Source of the DNA: Phymorhynchus buccinoides
Lineage: Eukaryota; Mollusca; Gastropoda; Neogastropoda; Raphitomidae
DNA length: 64,000 nucleotides
Assembly (NCBI GenBank): GCA_017654935.2
Contig: CM065699.1
Coordinates: forward strand, 21,043,851 to 21,107,850
Direction of reading: 5' to 3'
Every line of letters begins with the position of its first letter. Position 1 is the first letter of the stretch. Shown here in pieces: positions 54,930-64,000 of this stretch. The notes under the pieces were generated by a model, which was given only the letters and a program-made list of their open reading frames with translations, searched no databases and was not told the DNA's origin. The translations under genes and the position numbers were made by a program.

Positions 54930-55890
54930 AATCAGTGTTTATCCCAGGATAGTTAGTAAATCTTCCCCACAAAAAGGGGAGGGAAGGGGGCAGTTAGGTA
55001 GGCTTCGTTACATTTTTTTTTTCAAAACGGTTTTGGTAAAAGTGAAATACATTTGCCTGCTATTGTGATCATGAAACCACGCCCAAAAAAATTACATACA
55101 CGTTTGCCTATTCAAAACACGTTTGCCTAGTAGTGAGGAAGGGGGGAGGTTCGTACGAAAAGGTTTTGAGACTTTCGGGGCTGGTATGATTTTATTCAAA
55201 ATTAATGCGCATGCACAGGTGTACTTTGCTTTATAACAGCATTAAATACAAATACACTGACACAACAAAGTAAGACGTATTCACATTATTTTAACCAACA
55301 CTATCCGGGTATCCCCACAAATCCTCTCAATTTCAGACAAAATTTAAAAATAATTTGTATGATTCAATCTCATTCCCAGTATGTTGCACTACCAATGATG
55401 TCAATTATTCACTGATTCTCATGTTCCCTCCCATGTGCCTGTAATCTTTAGGACTGCAGGATGTAAAGGAGAAATTTGCTATTCACGCTTTTTAAAAAAA
55501 AGAGGGTTATTTTGGATTTTCAAAGGGTATACAAACAGCAAGTTTGTAACAAGAAAGTGTACTGCATACTGATATTTCTCCTGGGGCGTTGAAATGGTGT
55601 GCAAATTATGAAATGTGTAGTAAGAAAATGTACTTTACTTCCACCCCTCTCCCAGTGCTTGAAATAAGAAACTGTGCATAAGCCATCACCCCAACAACCT
55701 GGGATAGTGCACCCAGTACTCAGAAGTGAAATAGTACACGCTAAGACATTGTTTGGCCTGCGCTAGATCTATTTATTTAAAAACAAATAATAACAAAATA
55801 AATAATAAATAATGTTTTAAAAGAACTTAATCAGCTTTTAAGCCCAAAACAAGTCACTCTTTCCATTACAACACAACTGTTGTAAGTAGG
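54930..55890. other. no gene seen
   Basis: AT-rich unique-looking sequence. Confidence 0.4.
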
Positions 55891-55892
55891 CC

Positions 55893-56065
55893 TACAACAT
55901 ACAATTAAATTACATGGTTATGGAATCCACAACAATTTACTTAATATGGATAGAAGACTTTTCATGTAACAGAACTCAGTATTGTAATAGTAAAGATGTG
56001 AAATCAGTCTGTAGGCTGCACATGTTAGCAGTAGTGTTCCTCAAGGTAGTATTCTAGGTCCTTTT
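55893..56065 (+). pseudogene. highly decayed LINE RT fragment
   Basis: SSVPQGSILGP is readable at 56031-56063. Upstream pieces K-L-H-G-Y-G-I and N-R-T-Q-Y fit the preceding RT block, with many stops. Confidence 0.75.
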
Positions 56066-56124
56066 TTAAAAACTTATTTTATGGATGCCTAGAGAGAGAG
56101 AAAAATAGAGATTTTACGCCTTCT

Positions 56125-56277
56125 GAAACAATGGATGCCTAGGTGTCTGTCACTGTTTTACAGCTTCTATCACCTACCACCACTGAAAACAAATTTCAGT
56201 CCAGCCCTGTAGTTCTAAGTAGAATAGCAGTAGCTTTATCTGCTATGTGAAAGTCATAGTCAGCTGACTCAGTCAGT

Positions 56278-56314
<37 letters not shown>

Positions 56315-56545
56315 TGACACACACACGATACATTGTTTGTCTTTTTTTTATATATAGATGCCTAGGTGTCGGTCACTGCTTCACAGCTTCTATCACCTAC
56401 CACCAATGAAAACAAATTTCAGTCCAGCCCTGTAAAAGTAGAATAGCAGTCGCTTTATCTGCTATGAAAAGGTTATAGTCAGACACAACTGACTCAGTCA
56501 GTGACACACACACACACACACACACGATAAATTGTTTGTCTTTAC
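56125..56545. repeat. about 215-bp tandem duplication with (CA)n
   Basis: Units from GATGCCTAGGTGTCTGTCAC (56128) and GATGCCTAGGTGTCGGTCAC (56358), both containing CTATCACCTACCACCA, CAGTCCAGCCCTGTA, GACTCAGTCAGTGACACACA and CATTGTTTGTCTTT/AATTGTTTGTCTTT. Confidence 0.9.
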
Positions 56546-56744
56546 AATATACGACTGTATACCCTCTCGACCTTCACGCGCCTCTGTGTGTGCGTGTGCG
56601 CATGCGTGTGTGTGTGTGTGAGTTGTGTTGTGTGTGTATGCGAGTTGTGGTGTGTGTGTGTGAGTGAGTTGGTGATCCAGTATTTCTCACCACCACTATC
56701 AAGCACATTTTTATCGCTTATTTTTAAATTTTTATCTGGAAGGA

Positions 56745-57421
56745 CCAACGTCCTAGTCGTGGATTTTAAAAAGGCCTTTGATAAGATTTATCACTATCTC
56801 CTTATGAATAATTTCGCCACTATGGGATCAGAAGTTCAGTCAATAGATTAATTGAGAGCTTCCTTGCAGGCAGGCAGGAAAAAATAGTTGTTGATTGAGC
56901 TGCATCCGAAGCTATCCCTGTAGAATCAGGAGTCCCCCAAGGATCTGTGCTTGGGCCGACCCTTTTCCTGTTGGCATCAATGGTCTTTCGAGGCAACTAT
57001 CTTCCAACTTCCTTTCTCTTTGTGGACGACTCTGTCACCGAGCTGTGGACCCTCCCAGAGACCTCAATGATCTCCAACCAGACCTAAATGAATTAGCATC
57101 ATGGGAAAACAAATGGATGTCCTTCCATCCCGACAAATGCAAGAGCCTCCATGTGATCAGGAAGAAAAATCCCCTGATAAAGAACTACCAACTATATGGC
57201 CAGGACCTGGATTGGATAGAGATGAAAATAAATGTCTGGGCTTTACAATATCACAAGACCTTAGATGGGACACCCACATCTCAAATGTGCGCAGCAAAGT
57301 CAGTAAGACCCTTGGCTTCCTCCATCGCAACTTAAAAGTAGAGTTAGTCAACATCAAGGAATTTGCATATAAGGCAAGTAGTAAAAGGCTTATAATTATG
57401 TCACTGGTTAACCCATTCTAG
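56745..57421 (+). pseudogene. jockey-type RT fragment
   Basis: VVDFKKAFDK (first catalytic Asp), then in other frames GVPQGSVLGPTLF, FVDDS (catalytic block with V for the usual A), WMSFHPDKCKSLHV, LGFTISQDLRWDTHISNV and KTLGFLHRNLK. Frameshifts and stops throughout; 5' and 3' truncated. It belongs to a different LINE lineage from the element at 1-2473. Confidence 0.85.
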
Positions 57422-58040
57422 AAAGGTGCCTGCTATGCCATAGCATTGCCTCTTTAAACTGATGTAAAACTATATATATATATATATCTCTGTACATGTG
57501 TGCGTGTGTGTGTGTCACTGTGCGAGCCCCTTCCCCCATCCGCCCCACTTTACTCCCACCCTTCTAGTTCTACCCATTCCCAAATCATAGTGAAAATCCT
57601 TCATCCACGACCCACCCACCCTCTAGTAGAATCCCCCGTTTGCTTGCATGCCCCCTTTCCCCTCAACCATATCAAAATTCAAACTCAGATGATTTTATTT
57701 GTTGTAAAACCATCAAAGGAATTATCGAACAAACCAAAGCATACGGCGCTCTCGCCACACCGTAATTATTTACACAGATGTGGTAAACAGTAAACACATT
57801 ATCGTCATAGGCCTACCATGAAAAGAAACAAAACAAAAAGCGCAGGGTAAAGATGGTGACAAAGTAAATGTTATTGAAGCAAATAAGGAGTAGTAAAACT
57901 CGCGTAATCACGTATACTATACGGTATAGGGACAGCAAAACATTCATGTTCGTATCAACATCGCGATTTATCGTCAGAAGTGGCGTCTGCGACGCAAACA
58001 GAAACAGGAAAGTCGATCTACTATCTACGGTAGCTGCCCA
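57422..58040. other. no gene seen
   Basis: Short (TA)n at 57472-57487; unremarkable. Confidence 0.4.
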
Positions 58041-58048
58041 ACTCGCCA

Positions 58049-58056
58049 CCGGAAGT
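58049..58056 (+). promoter_or_regulatory. ETS-type site CCGGAAGT upstream of a possible first exon
   Basis: ACCGGAAGT matches the ETS/GABP consensus common in TATA-less promoters. It lies about 200 bp before the ATG at 58255. A single motif, so weak. Confidence 0.3.
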
Positions 58057-58254
58057 TATAGCAAACAAAGGGACTGTATCAGTGAGCCACCAAACCAAGG
58101 GAAGTAACAACCCCACCTAAAACGGCTATTAGAATACGAAAAAGAGCCTTTTTGAATCAACGTTGGAAGTTTCCGCCGACAGATGTGGGCTTTTTTGTAA
58201 CACGATAAATGATTGGTTGATCATAGAATGACCTAGAAAAAAGGCAGTCACAGC

Positions 58255-58760
58255 ATGGCCGGCTTCGAACGAAAGAGCTGTCGAAGACTTGCCATTTCTC
58301 GAAGCTTTTCCTTGCTGGTTGGTAACCGAACCTTTTACCTAATCAATATTGTATCCGTTTTCCCATGAATGTAGTTTGTTTCAACAATCTACGGATTAAG
58401 CAATGATTGTATGGTCTGTCATATTTTGGTGTGTTTGTGAAGCAGCTGAAACCTTGAAACGTGATATCATTATTTTGCGTTCTTCAGTAGGCTAACAGAC
58501 CTTTTTTAATTTTTTAACTGAGTTAGCCTAGTTATTGCCAAGACCTCAAGGGGTCACGCTCTGGTTCGTTCCTTATTACGTCAAAAAGATCAGCTGGTCG
58601 GGCATGCGTGAAACCACCCTGTTTGCTTCCTCCTCCGGTACAAAGCCATCAGACGGTGTTGGACCCCAAGAGTGATGAGAGAGGATTGATCCAGGTGTTT
58701 TGCCGGTTTGTCATCGAACTGTGTTTCTGTGTTCTTTTACTGATTGAAAGACATTGTTAA
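58255..58760 (+). CDS. possible small two-exon gene
   Basis: Exon 1, 58255-58321: ATG in good context (CACAGCATGG) encoding MAGFERKSCRRLAISRSFSL and two more residues before donor G|GTAACC. This is a basic, Ser/Arg-rich start resembling a mitochondrial presequence. Exon 2, 58594-58760: acceptor GATCAG, matching phase, ending at TAA, about 77 codons in total. AATAAA follows at about 58803. No family is recognised and the second exon could be wrong. Confidence 0.28.
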
Positions 58761-58923
58761 ATGTAGATCTATGGTTTTTTGTTGTTGTTTGTTTCTATTT
58801 ATGAATAAACGATTCATTGGACAATTTCATTTTAAACTTTTGTCCATAATCATGGTATAACACTAACAAAATGTAACACTAACACTAGTAACAGTATTAT
58901 TTTAACAATCAACATTTATATTT

Positions 58924-59334
58924 GGTAAAGGTAAAGATGTGCCACCCCCCCCTGCATTTCTCGGTTAATTCTATTTTTCCGTTTTTGCCTTTCTTACCAT
59001 ACAATGATACATAAAGCTGTATTTTAGGAACATTTTTAGCTAATAACCTTTTTGGAATACTAACCCTAGCCCTAAACCTAAACCTACCCCCCACTATGTA
59101 CTGCAGTACACCGCGATTTGTCACAGTTGTGGTTCGTTGCGTTTTTCCGTCTAATAGGGTGGTAGGGTTAGGTTTAGGGCTAGGGTTAGGGATAGGGTTA
59201 GTATTCCAAAAAGGTTATTAGCTAAAAATGTTCCTAAAATACAGCTTTATGTATGGTAAGAAAGGCAATAACGGAAACATAGAATTAACCGAGATAGGTA
59301 GGGGGGGGGGGGGTGGCACATCTTGACCTTTACC
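58924..59334. mobile_element. 411-bp long-arm MITE with 8-bp target duplication
   Basis: Ends GGTAAAGGTAAAGATGTGCC and GGCACATCTTGACCTTTACC, flanked by TTATATTT (58916-58923, 59335-59342). The arms (about 175 bp each) contain telomere-like CCCTAACCCTAGCCCTAAAC and its complement. An 8-bp duplication fits hAT-type elements. Confidence 0.9.
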
Positions 59335-59342
59335 TTATATTT

Positions 59343-59774
59343 TCTGGACTGAGAGCCTTAGACCAGGGTCGAGTTTCTCTAGATAATGGTCGCCGCGCGA
59401 ATATCGCTTATGGCAAACGGGGCCTAAGAAACACTTTAGAAAACGTTTGTGGAAGAATGTTACAAACTCTTATCTGATTGGTCTTTTTAAAAATATTATT
59501 TTAAACAAACTTTAATGGACCAATCGACAACAAGAAATGTATTCACTCCGTGCTAGTCACGTGATAGTTCGCCACGAGATACTTTGGGAGCAGCCACAAA
59601 ACGTTTTTGGCAAACGTCGGTGAAAGAGGTGTTTTTGCCGATTTGCGCTCACGCTACGTAACGTTATCCCTTGTGAAACGGCCCCCAGTTGAATGGACAA
59701 ACAAAGCCAGTTGATCTACCATTCTACCAAGTAGTGAGGCTTGTAGTCTGCATCTGCATCCCTTACGTTAGTTT
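59343..59774. other. no gene seen
   Basis: Possible old inverted repeat with GTTTCTCTAGATAATGG versus CGTTATCCCTTGTGAAAC, too diverged to define. Confidence 0.35.
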
Positions 59775-60560
59775 AATAGTTAGTTAGTTACTAAGTTAGT
59801 CTGTTATAGTCCCGTCAACAGCTATGGTTATCTCAGGACTGTCACCACATAAAAATCTACCACGTATAGCAAAACACAAATCCAAGAATCTTAACAACGT
59901 ACAAACCTGAAAACAAAAAATGTAGTGCAATTCATAACATGACACTTCCATTATTATAGTTTATACCCTATAGCACATAAGTCCACACAGTGCTGGAAAC
60001 GTAGAGCCACGCTACTCTCATTTATCGGATCCAGTTTAAAAAAACAGTAAAAAAGGATAACAAATACATACTAGTAAGCTAAAATACATAAAATTAAAAA
60101 AGGCTATGTAAGTTAATATGCACTGCAGAATGGACAACAGGTGCCCACTCAAGTGCGCAATTATCACGTGTGAATGCCAGTGTACAATAAAAACAACAAC
60201 TGGCATGTCATAAATTGTAAAAAGGAAAAACATGGAAGGGTTTTATAGAAAAAATGCAGGTGAATGGACCAATAAGGCAGAAAAAAGTAGACGCCAGAAA
60301 GCAAAAAGAAGAGAAAAGGCAGAGTCAAAGAGAGTGATAGAGTAGGGGAAGTTACTAGCATAGAACTTCCAGAAGAAGGGGGAACTACTTCTGCTGAAAG
60401 ACCTCCCGGTATCCCCACGGGAGGGCCATAACCACATTAGCCAGCCTAAGCCATTGGCCGCCTCCCACGACGAGGACGTGTGGTTGGACTTTAGGAGGCT
60501 GTTGGACTACTCTCCGTAAGCCCCCCCCCCCCCCCCCCCCCCACCATGATAGGTGGAAGC
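59775..60560. repeat. 780-bp dispersed repeat, copy 2
   Basis: Same series of blocks as 6320-7095, including the C run (60521-60542) and GGTGGAAGCCCGC after it. Confidence 0.8.
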
Positions 60561-60926
60561 CCGCTGGGGGGAATCCCTTACGTTGGCAGAAAACCAATTG
60601 TGGTCTTGATCACCAACAGAAGAAGTGTACTTGTTGCTAAGGTAACCTGCCATCAAATTCATATATTTTTCAGACAGCTTGCTTTGACACACTCGGGACT
60701 GGTCGATTTGCTTCCCCATGTTCCATGGGGACTGGGCATTGATTTAATTAGGTTCGGAAAATAATCACCAAGAATAAGTTATGAACAGTTAGGCATCACT
60801 ATTTTCAGAAAATGTTAGCAAACACCATGCACTAAACGATCGTAAAATATCAGATTCCAAACCTTTGCCGTTTGATGAAAACAGTTAACACATAGAAAGA
60901 AGGAAAATTTCACATTGCGATCTTTG
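60561..60926. other. no gene seen
   Basis: Nothing recognisable. Confidence 0.4.
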
Positions 60927-60927
60927 A

Positions 60928-60959
<32 letters not shown>

Positions 60960-60980
60960 CCCCCCACCCCCCCTCCCCCC
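60928..60980. repeat. poly(C)-rich tract
   Basis: About 29 C then C blocks with T and A interruptions. Confidence 0.95.
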
Positions 60981-61838
60981 CGCAGCCAAACCTGAAAATA
61001 AAAGTCTGCAATGATTGGTTGATTTTAAAAGAGGCAAGGTCAAAGCAGACTGAAAGTAGGTTACGACGTGGTGCTTGAAAGATGAGTTACATTTACACGC
61101 CAAAAATCAAAACCTTTTGAAAACTTGAAAAAATTAGCCGGATGATGGCTCATTCGTCTCGAGTGAGTTAATCAAATCTTAGATGGTTAATACCATTAAT
61201 CCGGGTGCTGATTTCCTCCAAATTTCGCCTTGCATCAGATACGGGCTAGGGTCAGAATTAGTTAAACTAGGCTATTTTCATAACATGGAAAGATTCATAA
61301 ATTGACTTTTGTTAAGTAGATATTTGAACAAATTTGAATTAGGACAGGTGCAAGATTGATGTTAGTTGGTAATTTTCAGTTCCAAGGAAAAACAACATGA
61401 ACATGGTTAGAAAAACAAAATGTTCTGATGTTAGAACTACAGTAGTATAGTTACATAGTACTTACACTGTAAGTTACAGTAGTATTAAAATGTCTGGTAT
61501 ACAGCTTGGCTTCAGTATTTCTTGTTTGAAATCAAATGTACTCTTTACTAATAAATTATATATCAATATCATCAAGTAACATTAATTTATTTGATAAACT
61601 TCAGGGCTTCTGATCCTTTCCCCTTTTAAGGGGTACGCTCACCCCCTGTTTAGAATTTTAACGGGTATTTTCACCTCCAGTTACAAATTTGAAGGAGTAA
61701 AACCAAAAACATGGGAGAGGTTCCATCCCCTGCTTCCCCTCTCCCACTTCCCTCCCCTCTGTGCGTGTGTGCGTGTGCGTGTGTGTGTGCATGCGCGTGT
61801 GTATTCATGAGTTTATAAAATATAAAAAAAGTACAGTA
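60981..61838. other. no gene seen
   Basis: AT-rich, with a short GT tract near 61765-61800. Confidence 0.4.
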
Positions 61839-62008
61839 CAGTGGAACCTCCCTTATAAGACCTTAAAAATATCCAAAATAAGGTCTTATAAGGGAGGTAA
61901 TTTTAATACTTACAATTAAAGAAGGGCAATGTCTCCGAGAAGTAGCCTAGTAGGTCTTATATGGAAGGGAGTCTTATATAATGGGAGGTCTTATAAGGGA
62001 GGTTCCAC
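61839..62008. mobile_element. pogo/Tigger-like MITE, GAACCTCC family, copy 2
   Basis: CAGTGGAACCTCCCTTATAA ... TTATAAGGGAGGTTCCAC, with TA outside. Interior in reverse orientation to copies 1 and 3. Confidence 0.85.
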
Positions 62009-62129
62009 TAAATAATTATTATCAATAATCATCAGTAAAAAAAAAATCATAGAGAAAAACTTAACCCTAATGTGCAGAACCTGAATACATATGAGATAAG
62101 ATGGGGCTTTTAATCCAAGTTGTCTTATA

Positions 62130-62310
62130 CAGCGGAACCTCCCTTATAAGACCTCCTGTTATAAGACTCCCTCCCGAATTTCACAGAGATGCCTCTGTGA
62201 CTATAATGTACCTAACCTAACCTAACCTGACCTAACATAAGACCTACTTCTCTGGGACATTGCCTTTCTTTGTAAGTATTAAATACCCCCCCCCCCCCCC
62301 CCCCCCCCTT
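62130..62310. mobile_element. pogo/Tigger-like MITE, copy 3, truncated, with inserted LINE-like tail
   Basis: CAGCGGAACCTCCCTTATAA at left; the right part ends in poly(C). Compared with copy 1, about 58 bp (62177-62235) are inserted: hairpin CACAGAGATGCCTCTGTG followed by (CCTAA)n. Confidence 0.75.
62286..62308. repeat. poly(C) tract
   Basis: About 23 C, at the point where the MITE homology stops. Confidence 0.95.
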
Positions 62311-62860
62311 ACAAAATTTGAAGCAATTTTGTGCTGTGGTTCATGATTTATTACATGAAGAGACAGAAGGAAAAATGAAACAGACACTGAGTGGCGGAGG
62401 ACTTACTGAAAACAAATAGGCAAGCAGACGTGAATGGAGATATACTCCAGTACTATGTGGGCAGAGGACAGCAAGCTCTTAATCTTATTGATTGGCCAAA
62501 TGTAGATTGAAAAAGAACAATCAGCGGATTGTTCCTTGAGAGCCACAGCAAACCTCAAGGTATTGTATGTTTATGTTGTAGGGTAAGCCTATGGCTGGTG
62601 CCATGCCATCAATAGGTGTAGGTAGCAGCAGACCAGTCGATAGATTGACTTAGAGAGGAGTGGATTGAGGAAAGTGTCAGCAGACTGTGGCGTAAACAAA
62701 GTGAAGAGTTTGGGTAGGTGATAAATGTCAAACCATGACATTGTGTCACTCACTGCCAGCGCACTCATTTATATCAGCATGTGATGCGTGGGCTTAAACT
62801 GTCTGATGAAATCGGAGGTAAAGTGGGTCAGGTGGTATTAAGAAAGACAATACACAACAC
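62311..62860. other. no gene seen
   Basis: Mixed-composition sequence without an open frame of interest. Confidence 0.4.
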
Positions 62861-62865
62861 ACTGT

Positions 62866-62969
62866 ATGTGTGCTTGTGTGCACACACGCACGCGCACACA
62901 CACAGAGTGACACACACGCACACACAGAGAGTGACGCACACATACACACACAGAGTGACACACATGCAC

Positions 62970-63007
<38 letters not shown>

Positions 63008-63035
63008 AAAAAGAGAAAGAGAGAGAGAGAGAGAG
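62866..63035. repeat. (CA)n and (GA)n with AGTGACACACA units
   Basis: CACACAGAGTGACACAC-type units then GA runs. Open frames are artefacts. Confidence 0.9.
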
Positions 63036-63690
63036 ACTTATCAAACTGTAGACTGAAAGACTTTTAGCCTCTACCTCCTCTCCCTCACCCCCATCCCTCA
63101 CGTCTACAAAACAACAAACAAACAAAAACTTAGATAAAAGTCAGCTTATGGGGCAAACTTTCAAGCTGGGAAAACAACATCAAAGAAACAATTGATCAAA
63201 CACCGCCACCACCATAGGTAAGAAAACAAGTTAACAACAACAACAAAAAACAAAAGAACAAAAAAGAGAACACAAACTAACAAAATTTGTCACCAAAAAA
63301 ATGCCCTGATACTGTCTCTACTAGATATATCAGCTCACAAGATTGATCAAGACTTCCTTTCATTCAGTTTTATTTGACCACATAATTATATGCCCTGTAT
63401 CAATCATTATTTCCTACCTGTTTATTTCTGCTGTAAAGATTGTCAATGGAGCGCTGGTGACGTTTCCTGTGTGTGTGTCAAGTTTTAGAATGCTTTATAT
63501 AGAGGTACTTACTCCGTGTCAGTTTTCATAGCTTGTTCAGTTGTTGTACTCCAGAGGAAGAAACCAAGGGTACATGCAGGTTTCTGTGTTGGTGTGTGTG
63601 TTTGCGTTAGTGTGCTCTCATTCTGTAATTATTAAGGCAACGGAATGCATGTGACATCATTGTGTGTTATTAACTCACAGACACTCACCC
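63036..63690. other. no gene seen
   Basis: AT-rich; nothing recognisable. Confidence 0.4.
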
Positions 63691-63699
63691 TTGCATATG

Positions 63700-63858
63700 A
63701 ATGTATGCATTGTGTGCGTGGGCATGTGCAGACACAGACACACGCTTGTTGTATGTGCGTGCGCGCAGACACACATGCTCGTATCCGCGCACATGCATAC
63801 ACACGCGCAGGCACACGCACGCACGCACGCATGCACGCACGCACGCACACGCACACAG

Positions 63859-63894
<36 letters not shown>

Positions 63895-63990
63895 AAACAC
63901 AGACATGCTCGTTGTATCCGCGTGCACACACACACATGCACACAAACACGCCCCCCTCCCCCAAACACGCTCACACACATGTTGTGATGC
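63700..63990. repeat. CA/CG-rich microsatellite
   Basis: (CA)n, (CACG)n and GCGCA tracts to near the window end. Confidence 0.9.
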
Positions 63991-64000
63991 ACTCAGTCAC

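Noticed and set aside
59040..59210. Interstitial telomere (TTAGGG-like runs)
   Set aside because: The motif is degenerate and sits in the inverted arms of a MITE with its own target duplication.

Overview
This is eukaryotic, intron-bearing, repeat-dense DNA from an invertebrate animal. The evidence is split genes with GT-AG introns, CR1/L2-type LINE remnants, SINEs, many miniature inverted-repeat (MITE-like) elements and very long (GA)n, (CT)n, (GT)n and poly-G tracts. A lophotrochozoan, most likely a marine mollusc, is my best guess from the repeat style; that is inference and no species marker is visible. There is no bacterial operon, CRISPR array or phage.

Two protein-coding genes can be assembled exon by exon with matching phases, both on the minus strand. 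The first (37855 down to 26002, nine exons, 572 codons from the likely Met) encodes a ZC3H18-like CCCH zinc-finger/RS-rich nuclear RNA-processing protein. The second (46540 down to 44181, two exons, 419 codons) encodes an unrecognised protein with an RVSF motif (possible PP1 docking) and a C-terminal hydrophobic segment; its last coding stretch has two decayed tandem copies downstream, one split by a run of 74 G. A weak candidate for a third, small gene lies at 58255-58760 on the plus strand.

Layout. 1-2473: 3' part of a CR1/jockey-type LINE (endonuclease C-terminus, frameshifts, nearly intact reverse transcriptase). 3047-3244: PHD-finger-like fragment, minus strand. 3740-6057 and 14347-17096: two direct copies of a duplicated segment. 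Between them: a 780-bp dispersed repeat, a compound tandem repeat (8690-9720), and two arrays of a 32-bp satellite (9973-12637 and 13047-13767). 17137-25333: nested MITEs and a SINE. 26002-40210: the ZC3H18-like gene, its introns loaded with MITEs and SINEs, including a 114-bp x3 tandem repeat that carries copies of a splice donor. 41377-43405: a U2-snRNA-derived element, a foldback element and a dimeric repeat with nuclear-receptor-like half sites. 43731-46540: second gene. 47480-50250: extreme microsatellites. 50650-52520: minisatellite interrupted by a second U2-derived insertion, a LINE and a palindromic MITE. 53576-57420: three more LINE fragments. 58924-63990: MITEs, the second copy of the 780-bp repeat and microsatellites.

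The two genes show no obvious functional link. The most informative content is the transposon archaeology: the duplicated segment and repeated families give paired filled and empty sites inside one window, which fix element ends and target-site duplications without outside data.
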